Of a stretch of 64,000 nucleotides of DNA, positions 28,777-37,775 are shown in pieces. The stretch's first letter is position 1. Each line of letters starts with the position of its first letter. The notes under the pieces are model-generated. The model saw only the letters and a program-made list of their open reading frames with translations. It was not told the DNA's origin and ran no database searches. The DNA comes from CAVSIS01 sp963814875 (GTDB lineage Bacteria > Acidobacteriota > Thermoanaerobaculia > Thermoanaerobaculales > Sulfomarinibacteraceae). Made by a program: the position numbers and the translations under genes. The stretch is taken from assembly GCA_963814875.1 (NCBI GenBank), contig CAWFFJ010000024.1, positions 1-64,000 of the forward strand, in the 5' to 3' direction.

Positions 28777-30726
28777 ATGCTCGAGATCGCAGCCGACATC
28801 CTCCACGATTTCGAGCGCGCGTCCCGCCTCGAGTGGCTCGAGGCCGACGGGCTCGGCGGGTGGGCGAGCTCGACATTGTCCGGTTCGCACTCGCGGCGCT
28901 ACCACGGCCTGCTGGTGGTGGCCCTCGACCCGCCCGTGCAGCGCATGCTGGCGGTGTCCAAGCTCGACGAGACCCTGCACCTCGGCGAGACCAGCCACGA
29001 GCTGGGGAGCAACCGCTACCCGGGCGCGGTCCACCCTCAGGGCCACCGCCTGCTGACCGCCTTTCGCCGCGACCTCTTCCCAGTCTTCGAGTGGCGGGTC
29101 GCGGGCATCGAGCTGCGCAAGACGGTGGCGGCGATCCATGGCGAGAGCACGGTGGTGGTGGCGTACGAGGTGCTCGCCGCGCCGGGCCGCTTCGTCCTCG
29201 AGCTGAGGCCGTTCCTGACCTGGCGGGACATCCACGCGCTCGGGCCCGACGTGCCCCTGCCGGAACGGGTCGCGGTCGAGGCCGGGACCATGCGTTGGTA
29301 CCCGGAGGACGACCGCCCCGAGATCACGATCCGCGTTCCGGGCGCCGCCTTCGAGCATCACACCGACTGGTACCACCGCTTCCGTTACGAGGCGGAGCGC
29401 GAGCGGGGGCTCGAGTACGAGGAGGACCTGTGGACTCCAGGCCTGTTCATGGTCGAGCTCGGCGCCGGCGACCGGGTGGCGGTGGTCCTGTCCGCGGGGG
29501 AGCCGGATCTGCGCGACGGTTTCGAACTGCTCGCCGAGGAGGTCGCGCGCCGAGAGTCTCTCGTCGAGCGCGCGGGCGGCGGGGACGCGGTCAGGCACCT
29601 GGTCCTTGCCGCCGACCAGCTTCTGGTCCGGCGCGGCGCCGACCTCGCGACCGTGATCGCCGGCTACCACTGGTTCGCCGACTGGGGCCGGGACACCATG
29701 ATCGCGCTGCCCGGCCTGTGCCTCGCGACGGGCCGGTTCGAGGACGCACGCCGGATCCTGGTCGCCTTCGCCGGCACCGTCGACCGGGGCATGCTGCCGA
29801 ACCGCTTTCCCGACCACGGGGAGGCGCCGGAGTACAACACGGTCGACGCGACGCTGTGGTTTTTCGTCGCGATCCGACGCTACCTCGAGGCGACCGGGGA
29901 CGTCGAGCTCGCTCGGGAGGTGCTGCTCCCCGTGCTGCGCGACATCGTGGCGTGGCACGACCAGGGGACGCGGTACGGGATCCGGGTCGACAGCGACGGA
30001 CTGCTCGCGTCAGGCGTGCCGGGCGCGCAGCTCACCTGGATGGACGCGCGGGTCGGCGACCGCCCGGTCACCCCCCGTCACGGCAAGCCGGTGGAGATCC
30101 AGGCGCTGTGGGCGAACGCGCTCGCGATCCTCGCCGAGATCGAGAGCCGGGTCGGCGAGGCCGACCGCGCCGAGGCTCTCGAGGCGCGCTTCCACCGGGT
30201 CGTGAGCGCGTTCCACGAGGCGTTCTGGAACCCCGACACGGGTTGCCTCCACGACGTCGTGGGCGACGGCTGGGCCGACCCGTCGATCCGGCCCAACCAG
30301 GTGATCGCGCTCGGGCTGCCGTTTGCTGTGCTCGATCGCGAACGGGCGCGTTCGATCCTGGGAGTGGTCGACGGCGAGTTGCTGACCCCGGTCGGTCTGC
30401 GCACTCTCTCTCCGACCGAGCCCGGCTACCACCCCCGCTACGAGGGGACGCCGAGGCAGCGGGACGGCGCCTATCACCAGGGCACCGTGTGGCCGTGGCT
30501 GCTGGGACCCTGGGCAACCGCCGCCGAGCGCGCGTTCGGCGACGACGGCCGGACGAGGGCCCGGGCGCACCTCGGGCGCTTTCTCGATCACCTCCGGGAG
30601 GCGGGGGTCGGCACGATGTCAGAGATCTTCGACGCTGAGCCGCCGCACGCGCCGCGGGGCGCGATCGCTCAGGCGTGGAGCGTCGGCGAGCTGCTGCGCG
30701 TTCTGACCGCTCAGGCTTTGCCGTAG
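28777..30726 (+). CDS. Glycogen-debranching-type amylo-alpha-1,6-glucosidase
   Basis: A 649-aa protein with the two-domain layout of archaeal/bacterial glycogen debranching enzymes: an N-terminal beta-sandwich (LGGWASSTLSGSHSRRYHGL) and a C-terminal (alpha/alpha)6 barrel with GYHWFADWGRDTMIALPGL, MLPNRFPDHGEAPEYNTVDA and QGTVWPWLLGPW. The Asp in WGRD and acidic residues in the barrel are the expected catalytic groups. It should hydrolyse alpha-1,6 branches of glycogen or limit dextrin in the cytoplasm. Its last 16 nt overlap the convergent SDR gene. Confidence 0.87.
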   Translation: MLEIAADILHDFERASRLEWLEADGLGGWASSTLSGSHSRRYHGLLVVALDPPVQRMLAVSKLDETLHLGETSHELGSNRYPGAVHPQGHRLLTAFRRDLFPVFEWRVAGIELRKTVAAIHGESTVVVAYEVLAAPGRFVLELRPFLTWRDIHALGPDVPLPERVAVEAGTMRWYPEDDRPEITIRVPGAAFEHHTDWYHRFRYEAERERGLEYEEDLWTPGLFMVELGAGDRVAVVLSAGEPDLRDGFELLAEEVARRESLVERAGGGDAVRHLVLAADQLLVRRGADLATVIAGYHWFADWGRDTMIALPGLCLATGRFEDARRILVAFAGTVDRGMLPNRFPDHGEAPEYNTVDATLWFFVAIRRYLEATGDVELAREVLLPVLRDIVAWHDQGTRYGIRVDSDGLLASGVPGAQLTWMDARVGDRPVTPRHGKPVEIQALWANALAILAEIESRVGEADRAEALEARFHRVVSAFHEAFWNPDTGCLHDVVGDGWADPSIRPNQVIALGLPFAVLDRERARSILGVVDGELLTPVGLRTLSPTEPGYHPRYEGTPRQRDGAYHQGTVWPWLLGPWATAAERAFGDDGRTRARAHLGRFLDHLREAGVGTMSEIFDAEPPHAPRGAIAQAWSVGELLRVLTAQALP

Positions 30727-31430
30727 ACCGGGACCAGAGCGCCGCGCGTGACCGCGTTGGCGGGAGAGGCGAGGAACACGGCGGTCGCCGCCACGTCCGC
30801 GACCGAGGGCCACGACGCGTGGTCGGCCCCGGGCATTGCTCGCCGGTTGGCCGGCGTGTCCATGATCGACGGGACGACCGCGTTGACCCAGATCTCGTCG
30901 CCGCGGACCTCCTCGGCGAGGGCCTCGGTGAGCGCCGCGACTGCGGCCTTGGCCATCGTGTACGCGACCATACCGGCGCCGGTGCGAGGCTCCAGGGCAG
31001 GACGGGCCGCGACGTTGACGATCCGACCACGACCCTCGGCGGCCGCCGGGTTGAGGCGCATCCGCGCCACTGCCTCGCGGCAGCACAGGAACGCGGTGAC
31101 CGCGTTGACCTGGTGCTGGGCTTCGAGGTCGGCGCGCGAGGTCTCGACCACCGGCGCCATTGCGAAGCCGCCGGCGACGTGGAGTGACGCCCACAGGCCG
31201 GGGAGCTCGCGGTAGAACGACGTCACCGCAGCCTCGTCGGTGAGGTCGACCCCGGGGATCAGCCGGACGCGTTCAGCCTCGGCGCCGTCGAGCACCGGGG
31301 CGGTGCCGTCGCCGATCACCGGCAGATGGCAGGTCGCGCCGAGCCCGACCAGGCGGCGGACCACCGCCCAACCGAGGGCACCGGTGCCGCCGGTGACGAC
31401 AACGTGACGACCGAAAAGCCCTTCCGACAT
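30711..31430 (-). CDS. SDR-family oxidoreductase
   Basis: A 239-aa short-chain dehydrogenase with VTGGTGALGWAVV, VAGGF in place of the usual NNAG, and YTMAKAAV giving the YxxxK pair; VNVAARPALEP lies just before it, so the usual catalytic serine appears replaced by alanine. It ends convergently with the debranching gene, overlapping by 16 nt. Upstream is a 220-bp gap shared with the divergent SIMPL gene. Substrate unknown. Confidence 0.78.
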   Translation of the reverse strand: MSEGLFGRHVVVTGGTGALGWAVVRRLVGLGATCHLPVIGDGTAPVLDGAEAERVRLIPGVDLTDEAAVTSFYRELPGLWASLHVAGGFAMAPVVETSRADLEAQHQVNAVTAFLCCREAVARMRLNPAAAEGRGRIVNVAARPALEPRTGAGMVAYTMAKAAVAALTEALAEEVRGDEIWVNAVVPSIMDTPANRRAMPGADHASWPSVADVAATAVFLASPANAVTRGALVPVYGKA

Positions 31431-31650
31431 GGATGCTCCTTCCGTGTGCCGCGGCCGCTGCCCGGGCGCGCGACGGTGCGGCTGCCGGTTGCCGGGCCGC
31501 AGCCTTTCCCTCGGAGACGTTTGCAGGCGTCGCGGGATTCCATCAGACGGCTGGTCGAGCCGGCTCTCGACGTTAACACTGCACGACCCGTACGGTGCCC
31601 AGCGCGGCGAGACCTGAGGTACCCTTGACAGGTCTGCGTGGAGGACATCG

Positions 31651-32385
31651 ATGAGAGGCGAAGGTCAGGGCTCGTTTTGGGGTATGGCGGCGTTGTCGGT
31701 GGCGATCGTCATTGCGTCGGTGATCGGAGCCGGCGCGCTGCGCGACGTCAAGCGGGCGGGGGATCAGATCGCGGTGACCGGCTCGGCTCGGATGCGGGTC
31801 ACGTCGGACTTCGCCGTGTGGCGGTGCTCAGTCGGCGGCAGCGGAGCGACGGCCGCGGAGGCGACCTCCGCCCTCACCCGGGACCGCGCCCGGCTGTCCG
31901 AATTCCTGATCGGGAGCGGGGTCGGCAACGATGCCGTGACGCTGCAGCCGCTCTACGTCAACGGCGTCAACCAGTACGACGCCCAGGGCCGCGACACCGG
32001 CCGGGTGCTGCGCTGGGATGCGAACCAGATGGTTGAGGTGCGCTCGACAGACGTCGCTCTGGCTGCCGGACTCGCCGGGGGCGTCGAGAAGCTCATGCTC
32101 GACGGCGTGAGGCTGAGCCCGATGTCGCCGGAGTACCTCTACACCAAGCTCGACGAGGCGAGAGTCGCGCTGATGAGCGAGGCGACCAAGGACGCGCTCG
32201 CGCGGGCCGAGCAGATCGCCGGCGCCGCCGGCGGGCGCATCGGGCCGATCCGGGATGCGCGCATGGGCGTGATCCAGGTGGTCGCACCCAACTCGACCAA
32301 CGTCTCGGACTACGGAATGTACGACACCTCGACCCGGGACAAGGACGTAGTCGCGGTGGTCAAGGTCAGCTTCGCGGTGCGCTAG
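31651..32385 (+). CDS. SIMPL (DUF541) domain protein
   Basis: A 244-aa protein with one N-terminal hydrophobic segment (WGMAALSVAIVIASVIGAGAL) and a SIMPL/DUF541 body: ITVTGSA-like start (IAVTGSARMRV), a central QPLYVNGVNQY and the C-terminal DKDVVAVVKVSFAVR strand. Probably periplasmic and anchored or secreted. Family members are linked to oxidative stress or oligomeric channel-like assemblies, without a settled function. GTGGAGGAC precedes the ATG. Confidence 0.82.
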   Translation: MRGEGQGSFWGMAALSVAIVIASVIGAGALRDVKRAGDQIAVTGSARMRVTSDFAVWRCSVGGSGATAAEATSALTRDRARLSEFLIGSGVGNDAVTLQPLYVNGVNQYDAQGRDTGRVLRWDANQMVEVRSTDVALAAGLAGGVEKLMLDGVRLSPMSPEYLYTKLDEARVALMSEATKDALARAEQIAGAAGGRIGPIRDARMGVIQVVAPNSTNVSDYGMYDTSTRDKDVVAVVKVSFAVR

Positions 32386-32461
32386 CAGGGCACACCGACG
32401 AGCCCCTTGAAGGGCGTCCTGGAGGCGGCGGCACCGCAGTGGCTCTTCGGCGTGCCCTGCT
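32384..32461. repeat. Spaced inverted repeat after the SIMPL gene
   Basis: AGCAGGGCAC (32384-32393, starting within the SIMPL stop codon) is perfectly complementary to GTGCCCTGCT (32452-32461), with 58 nt between that could fold further. The arrangement would give a long stem at the 3' end of the transcript. Confidence 0.4.
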
Positions 32462-32463
32462 TT

Positions 32464-32482
32464 CGATGAGCTGCGCTCATCG
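32464..32482. terminator. Hairpin between convergent genes
   Basis: CGATGAGC-TGC-GCTCATCG, a perfect 8-bp stem with 3-nt loop, lies between the SIMPL stop (32385) and the GGDEF-EAL stop (32560). On the minus strand the hairpin is followed by AAAGCAGG and on the plus strand by TGTCAG, so no strong T-tract exists. Position suggests a bidirectional terminator. Confidence 0.4.
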
Positions 32483-32559
32483 TGTCAGTGAACTCAAGAA
32501 GGCGCCGAAGACTGTCGTCGCACTCTGACCGCGGCCCTGAGGCTGGCAGGAAGTGCACG

Positions 32560-34677
32560 CTACCCAGCTGCAGCGACGGCGAGGTGGCCGCCACTTTCGA
32601 GGAGGTCGGTGACCGCCCCGAGCTCGAGCGGCCGGGCGAGGTGGTAGCCCTGACCCAGTGAGCAGCCGAGATCGAGCAGCCTCGGGATCTGCGCCGCACT
32701 CGACACACCCTCGGCGACGACCTCGAACCCGAGCCCCCGCCCGAGCCGAACGATCGCCTCGATGACCGCGGCAGCGCCGGCGTCGTGACCGAGGGCCTCG
32801 ACGAAGGTCCGATCGATCTTGACCTGATCGACCGGGAAGGCGCGCAGCCAGCTCAGCGATGAGTAGCCGGTGCCGAAGTCGTCGAGGGCGACGCGCACGC
32901 CCAGCGCTCGCAGCTCACTGAGCCGATGGGCGACCTGCTGCGTGTCGGTGAGGACGGCGGTCTCGGTGACCTCGAGTACCAGACACGCCGGATCGACGCG
33001 GGTCTCGTAGAGGATCGTCCGAAGCGAGTCCACCAGGGAGGGCTCCTGGAGCGACGTCGGTGAGAGGTTGACGTTCAGGTGCAGCCGCGATGGGCTGTCG
33101 ACCGCAAGCCTGCCGGCCATCCGGCTGCAGGACTCGCGCAGCACCCAGCGGTCAATGGTCCACATCAGTCCGGACCGTTCGGCGAATGGCAGGAAGTCGG
33201 CTGCATCGAGCAGTTTTCCAGTGGGGTGGCGCCAGCGCAGCAGGCTCTCCAGACCGACCATCCTCAGGTCTACGAGGCGCACGATGGGCTGGAAGCGAAG
33301 GTCGAGTTGGCCGAGATCGAGAGCCCGGCGGAGCGCGTCCTCGAGGTCGAGCCGACGGACCGCGTCGTCGCGCATGGCGGCGTTGAAGACCTCGATTCGT
33401 CCGGAACCGCGTTCCTTGGCCGCGTGGAGCGCCGTGATGGAGTCTCGGACCAAGGCATCGACGTCGCGGGTTCCAGGCTCGGCGGCCGCAATCCCGAGGC
33501 TGGCCGAGAACTCGAGGACGCGGCCCTCGACGTGAAACGGCCTCGCCAGCGTCGTCTGGATTCTCCGCGCGGTCGTCCTCGCCTCTTCAACGTCACGGGC
33601 CTCGACCAGAATTGCGAACTCGTCGCCACCGAAGCGGGCCACGGTGTCGACCGCACGCACTGCGCTGCGCAGCCGCCGGCCGACCTCGACCAGGACCCGG
33701 TCGCCAGCGGCATGGCCGAGACTGTCGTTGACGCGCCTGAAGTCGTCGAGATCCAGGAAGAGCAGCATGACCGAAGCGCGGCCGTCCTTGACCCGCGCCA
33801 GGGAGCGACCGACAGTGTCGAGAAGGGCGGACCGGTTGGGTAGACCCGTGAGCCAGTCATGGCGGGCCTGGAAGGCGTCCTGGGACGTCAGGACGCGTTG
33901 CGCTTCGTAGCGCTGCGCGGTGGCGATGGTTGCGGCGGCCTGGTCGGCGAACCGGCTCAGGGCGCGCAGGTCGTGCTCCGAGTAGCGCCGGCCGACGCGG
34001 GCGTTGACGTTGAGCACCGCGACCAGATGGCCCTCGTCGATCAACGGAACCGAAATTGCGCTCGTCGGCCGCGGTGGGATATCGGGTCCCTCGCGGTCGT
34101 TCTCCCACTGCATGGAGCCGTTGATCAGTAGCGCCGAGCGGGTTGCAGCGACGCGGCCGGCGATTCCCTCACCGAAGTCCTTGCAGGCTCCTTGGGCCGC
34201 GCTCGTGCCCGATGTCGCCACTGTACGCAGCTGGTTGGTTCCATGGACGAGCATGATGGAGCCGTCGCGCCCGTCGAGGAGGTCGACCGAGCCGACCAGT
34301 AGGACGCCGAGAATCTTGTCGAGCTCGAGCCCGCTCTGCAGGGCGCGTCCGGCTTCGAGCAGCGCGTTGGCCTCGTGGAGACGGGCGGTGAGAGAGGCGG
34401 TCAGCACTCGCTCCTCGACCAGCTGCTGGGTCAGGTCGCCGAGTTGGAGCTCCTTCTCGATGGCGTAGGCGCCGAACAGGGCAACGAGGGCGATCAGGGA
34501 GACCTGGACCACGCCAGGCGGGAGCATGGCCGGGAGCAGGATCCGTCCTTCCGAGGCGAACAACGAGAGCGCTGTGGCGACGGCGAGCAGCAGGAGGAGC
34601 GCGACGATCCACAGCTGGAGCCGCCTCCGCTCGATGGCCTCGAGGCTGGGCATGGCGAAGCTGGCCAAGTCCGCCAC
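32560..34677 (-). CDS. GAF-GGDEF-EAL c-di-GMP signalling protein
   Basis: A 705-aa inner-membrane protein. Two hydrophobic helices (LQLWIVALLLLLAVATALSL and VVQVSLIALVALFGAY) are followed by a GAF domain, a GGDEF domain with intact RFGGDEFAIL, and an EAL domain. In the EAL domain the signature reads ESL (GLESLLRW), and the other key residues are present: NVNLSP, EVTET, DDFGTGYSSL, VKIDRTFV, AEGV and GQGYHLARP. Both synthase and phosphodiesterase activities are thus possible. GTG at 34677 is used; ATG at 34653 is an alternative. It faces the SpoIIE phosphatase across a 515-bp gap. Confidence 0.88.
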   Translation of the reverse strand: MADLASFAMPSLEAIERRRLQLWIVALLLLLAVATALSLFASEGRILLPAMLPPGVVQVSLIALVALFGAYAIEKELQLGDLTQQLVEERVLTASLTARLHEANALLEAGRALQSGLELDKILGVLLVGSVDLLDGRDGSIMLVHGTNQLRTVATSGTSAAQGACKDFGEGIAGRVAATRSALLINGSMQWENDREGPDIPPRPTSAISVPLIDEGHLVAVLNVNARVGRRYSEHDLRALSRFADQAAATIATAQRYEAQRVLTSQDAFQARHDWLTGLPNRSALLDTVGRSLARVKDGRASVMLLFLDLDDFRRVNDSLGHAAGDRVLVEVGRRLRSAVRAVDTVARFGGDEFAILVEARDVEEARTTARRIQTTLARPFHVEGRVLEFSASLGIAAAEPGTRDVDALVRDSITALHAAKERGSGRIEVFNAAMRDDAVRRLDLEDALRRALDLGQLDLRFQPIVRLVDLRMVGLESLLRWRHPTGKLLDAADFLPFAERSGLMWTIDRWVLRESCSRMAGRLAVDSPSRLHLNVNLSPTSLQEPSLVDSLRTILYETRVDPACLVLEVTETAVLTDTQQVAHRLSELRALGVRVALDDFGTGYSSLSWLRAFPVDQVKIDRTFVEALGHDAGAAAVIEAIVRLGRGLGFEVVAEGVSSAAQIPRLLDLGCSLGQGYHLARPLELGAVTDLLESGGHLAVAAAG

Positions 34678-35192
34678 TCGCGCCGGTCGGAGGTCCGCCC
34701 CCGAATCTCCCGGGACGACCCGGCCCGGCCGCGCCCATCCGGAAGCTGTACGTCGAATATGAGCCTCCAGACCTACGAGTCTATCACGATCTGAGCGGCA
34801 GACCTTACAGTTGAGGGAGGTCGATTCGACGAGTCAGGGAATGGACGACTTTTCAATCGCTCCCCCCCGGTGCCCCTCATCGCGAGCAGGCGGTCCGCGT
34901 CTTCCAGCGGCTGCATCAGCCACAGGACGTATCGGATGTCGACGTGGATCGAGCGGGTGACCGGCCGCAGGAAGTCGCAGCCGGAGACGATGCTTCTCCT
35001 ATGAGAAGACGTTGCATGAGAAGACCTCTGAGGTGCGCCGATCGGCGCAAGACGTCGGTAGCACGCGGGATGACAGCGAGAGAACGACCCGCACGAGCCT
35101 CCCAGACTGTCGCGGGTCGATGACGACAGCGACGTTCGCTGCCATGCTCGAAACCGCCCGCAGGCGCCACCGCGAGGTGCCAGCCGAGTACC
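34678..35192. other. Non-coding gap between divergent signalling genes
   Basis: About 515 bp. Frames on both strands are open for 60-150 codons but show no recognisable domain. ATGAGAAGAC occurs twice (35001-35010 and 35016-35025), 15 bp apart, a possible binding-site direct repeat. Promoters for the GGDEF-EAL and SpoIIE genes must lie here, but none is convincing by eye. Confidence 0.35.
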
Positions 35193-36473
35193 ATGGAGTG
35201 GATGGAACATCCCGCCCGTAGCAGCCACTCAGCCAGGGCCTGGCGCTCGCTGGCTCGGAATCTCCTGATCTCAGCCGCGGTCGGCGTCGCGGTCACCGGC
35301 TTCATGGCCCTCGGGCGGCCGGATTTGCTCGGTCCCCGATCCCTCGTCGTCGGGGCCGTGATGGGGGCGTGTATCGGGTTGGCCTGCAGCCTCCTGATAC
35401 GCGCCCTGCATCCGGTGCTCGACGGTCTCGCGGCCGGGTGGCGCCGACTCGCGATCGCCACTGCCCTGTTCGTCGGAGGGATCATCGGCTGGTGCGTGGC
35501 CGCGTTGATCGCGCGGGTCGCGCTCGGAGTGCGGGTCATCGGCTCCGTGGGCGACCTCGTACGCGGCCTCCTGATCGTCGGCCTGATCGCGATCGTCGTT
35601 GGATCGCTGTTCGTGCTCTACGAGGCACTCCGTTCGCGTCTCGAGCGCTCGATCGAGGCAGCGAAGGCAAACGAGTATGCGGTTCGCGAGCTCGAGCTCG
35701 CCGCCGTCCTCCAAAGCCGCCTGCTGCCGGAACGTCGTGACAGCGGCAGGGGTTGGCGAACTGACGTCGCCCACCATCCGGCGCGCTGGGTCGCGGGGGA
35801 CCTTTACCACGTCGTCCGGCTTCCCGACGGCAGCGTCGTGGCGGCGGTCGGCGATGTCGCGGGGAAGGGCATGGCGGCGAGCCTGGTGATGGCCTCGGTG
35901 ACGGCTCGACTACCGCTCCTGCTCACCGACCACAGCTTGCCGGAGACCTTCGAAGAGCTCAGACGGCGGCTCGTCGAGGAGGGCGGTGTGCGCCACTTCG
36001 TCGCTCTGGCCCTGGTCCGGCTCGATCCCGCGAGCGGGGCCTTCGAGCTCGCCAACGCCGGGCTGCCGGACCCCTACCACCTGTGTGCCGACGGCTCGAT
36101 TGTCGCCCTTTCGGTGCCGGGGCCGCGGTTGCCGCTCGGTGTGCGTGCCGGCTCCGGGTACCGGGTCTTGCGCGGGGTCCTCGCGGTGGGCGAGCGCCTG
36201 CTGCTGCTCTCCGACGGAATTCCGGAGGCCACGTCGCCGCTTGGTGAGCCGCTCGGCTACGCGGCCTTCGAGCGACTCCTCGGCGCGGCGACCGCACGAG
36301 GGCCCGAGTGGCTCGAGCATCTGGTCGATGAGGTCAGGCGCCGCACGGGAAGCGAGCCGGAGGACGACTGGACCCTCATGCTGCTGGAACGGACCGCGGT
36401 CGAACCTCGGGACGGCGGCGATCCGCCGGGCTCGGAAGCAGGGACGGTTGGCGTGGGAGGTCGCCTCGCGTAG
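35193..36473 (+). CDS. Membrane PP2C-type SpoIIE/RsbU phosphatase
   Basis: A 426-aa protein with four predicted transmembrane helices in the first 150 residues, a short coiled-coil (EALRSRLERSIEAAKANEYA) and a C-terminal SpoIIE phosphatase domain: VAGDLYHVVRLPDG with the metal-binding Asp, VGDVAGKGMAASLVMA, LLLLSDGIPEA and DDWTLMLL. Such enzymes dephosphorylate STAS-domain anti-sigma antagonists. A STAS protein is encoded at 52139, a possible partner. No sensor domain other than the membrane part is visible. Confidence 0.87.
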   Translation: MEWMEHPARSSHSARAWRSLARNLLISAAVGVAVTGFMALGRPDLLGPRSLVVGAVMGACIGLACSLLIRALHPVLDGLAAGWRRLAIATALFVGGIIGWCVAALIARVALGVRVIGSVGDLVRGLLIVGLIAIVVGSLFVLYEALRSRLERSIEAAKANEYAVRELELAAVLQSRLLPERRDSGRGWRTDVAHHPARWVAGDLYHVVRLPDGSVVAAVGDVAGKGMAASLVMASVTARLPLLLTDHSLPETFEELRRRLVEEGGVRHFVALALVRLDPASGAFELANAGLPDPYHLCADGSIVALSVPGPRLPLGVRAGSGYRVLRGVLAVGERLLLLSDGIPEATSPLGEPLGYAAFERLLGAATARGPEWLEHLVDEVRRRTGSEPEDDWTLMLLERTAVEPRDGGDPPGSEAGTVGVGGRLA

Positions 36474-36477
36474 GATG
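36449..36477 (+). promoter_or_regulatory. Candidate sigma-70 promoter for gmk-rpoZ-coaBC
   Basis: TTGGCG (36449-36454), a 17-bp spacer and TAGGAT (36472-36477) lie at the end of the phosphatase gene. A transcript would start about 15 nt before the gmk GTG at 36500 and include the GGCGGAGGGG ribosome-binding site. Element matches are moderate. Confidence 0.35.
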
Positions 36478-36499
36478 ACCTTCGGCGGAGGGGACCAGC

Positions 36500-37183
36500 G
36501 TGCTGGCGATCGACCACGGGCTCCTGTTCATCGTGTCGTCACCGTCCGGGGGCGGGAAGACGACGCTGATCAAGCACACGATCGAGCGTCTCGAGAGCTG
36601 TGGGGTTCGCAGCCACTTCTCCGTTTCGCACACGACTCGCAGCCGCAGGCCCGCCACCATCGACCCGCCCCGTCCTGGAGAGGTCGACGGCATCGACTAC
36701 CACTTCGTTGACCGTTCCACCTTCGAGGGCATGGTCGACCGCAGCGAGCTACTCGAGTGGGCGGAGTACGCCGGCGCCCTCTACGGCACCTCACGCAGGG
36801 AGGTCGACGGCCACCTTGCCCAGGGCGTCGACGTCTTCCTCGACATCGAGGTGCAGGGCGCGAACCAGGTCAAGACCCAGGTTCCGGATGCGGTCAAGAT
36901 CTTCGTCTATCCCCCGTCCTACCCGGTGCTCAAGGAGCGCCTGATGCGAAGGCGCCAGGATCCGCCAGATGCGATCCAGCGCCGGCTGCGATGGGCCCTG
37001 CGGGAGTTCGGTGTCGCTGGGGAGTTTGACTATGCTATTATCAACGATCGTCTCGACGAGGCGGTCGATGCCTTGTTCGGGATCTGTCTCGCAGAGCACC
37101 ACCGCTCCGAGCGCCTGAAGCCCCGGCTGGACGCGATCCGGGAGGCCTTTCGTGCGGCGCTCCAGGAGGATCTCATCGTATGA
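36500..37183 (+). CDS. gmk: Guanylate kinase
   Basis: A 227-aa enzyme phosphorylating GMP to GDP. P-loop SSPSGGGKTTL at the N-terminus, HTTRSRRP and DGIDYHFV of the GMP-binding domain, EWAEYAGALYGT, and QRRLRWALRE are all family blocks. Start is GTG with GGCGGAGGGG upstream. The gene ends in an ATGA overlap with rpoZ, the classical gmk-rpoZ arrangement, and rpoZ is followed closely by coaBC. Confidence 0.94.
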   Translation: MLAIDHGLLFIVSSPSGGGKTTLIKHTIERLESCGVRSHFSVSHTTRSRRPATIDPPRPGEVDGIDYHFVDRSTFEGMVDRSELLEWAEYAGALYGTSRREVDGHLAQGVDVFLDIEVQGANQVKTQVPDAVKIFVYPPSYPVLKERLMRRRQDPPDAIQRRLRWALREFGVAGEFDYAIINDRLDEAVDALFGICLAEHHRSERLKPRLDAIREAFRAALQEDLIV

Positions 37184-37770
37184 TCCAGAAGCCCGAGGAG
37201 TTTGATTCCGCCTTCCGGTACATCGTGGTCGTCTCGCAGCGCGCCGAGCAGCTCATCCATGGCGCCAAACCGCGAGGTGAGAGTCGCCACGTGAAGCCCA
37301 CGCTGATCGCCCGCGACGACGTCGACCAGGGTCTCGTGACGTGGCGGATCCTCACCCAGGAGGAGCTCGACGCGCAACGCCAGGCGATCGCCGAGCAGTT
37401 CCGCGCTGAGGTCGGAGGCGAGGTCGTGCCCGAACCGGCCCGCAGAATTCCCGATGTGCTGCCGACGTCAGCACCCCTTTCCAGCGTCGGTGACGACGAG
37501 TCCTACGAGGCCGACCAGGACGACGAGCTCGACCGTCTGCAGCGGCTGCTCGGAATGGCCGCTCGTGCCAGTCGGAGCGGCGAACTGCGTGCTGCCGCAT
37601 CCGGTGAGGGCAAGTCGGTCGACCTCCGGGATGAGGAGAGTGCTGAGGACGACGAGACCGACGACGCCGGCGACGACGACCTCGAGAGCATCGACGAGGC
37701 CGAGGATGAAGACGCGGACGAGATCCCCCTCGACGACGAGCCGGACGTTCTCGAAGACGACGACGAGTAG
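37180..37770 (+). CDS. rpoZ: RNA polymerase omega subunit with long acidic tail
   Basis: Residues 1-65 match omega (SAFRYIVVVSQRAEQLIHGAKPR, then KPTLIARDDVDQG), which helps assemble beta-prime. The protein then continues to 196 aa, whereas typical omega has about 70-110. The extra part from about residue 100 is very acidic (clusters such as DEESAEDDETDDAGDDD) and low complexity, and probably disordered. It is in frame with no sign of a shift, and translationally coupled to gmk by ATGA, so the extension seems real. Confidence 0.88.
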   Translation: MIQKPEEFDSAFRYIVVVSQRAEQLIHGAKPRGESRHVKPTLIARDDVDQGLVTWRILTQEELDAQRQAIAEQFRAEVGGEVVPEPARRIPDVLPTSAPLSSVGDDESYEADQDDELDRLQRLLGMAARASRSGELRAAASGEGKSVDLRDEESAEDDETDDAGDDDLESIDEAEDEDADEIPLDDEPDVLEDDDE

Positions 37771-37775
37771 GTGCC

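Noticed and set aside
31625..31630. TTGACA just before the SIMPL gene as a -35 element
   Set aside because: Only about 20 bp separate it from the start codon, so no -10 element and leader could fit.
32560..34677. ESL instead of EAL taken as loss of phosphodiesterase activity
   Set aside because: The glutamate and leucine of the E-x-L motif are kept and the other metal and catalytic residues are present, so activity is still likely.
34773..35228. A 151-codon minus-strand frame between the signalling genes
   Set aside because: No motif, no ribosome-binding site and it runs into the start of the SpoIIE gene.
37450..37770. Acidic tail of omega as a frameshift artefact
   Set aside because: The frame is open to a stop 5 bp before coaBC and no alternative frame gives a better reading.
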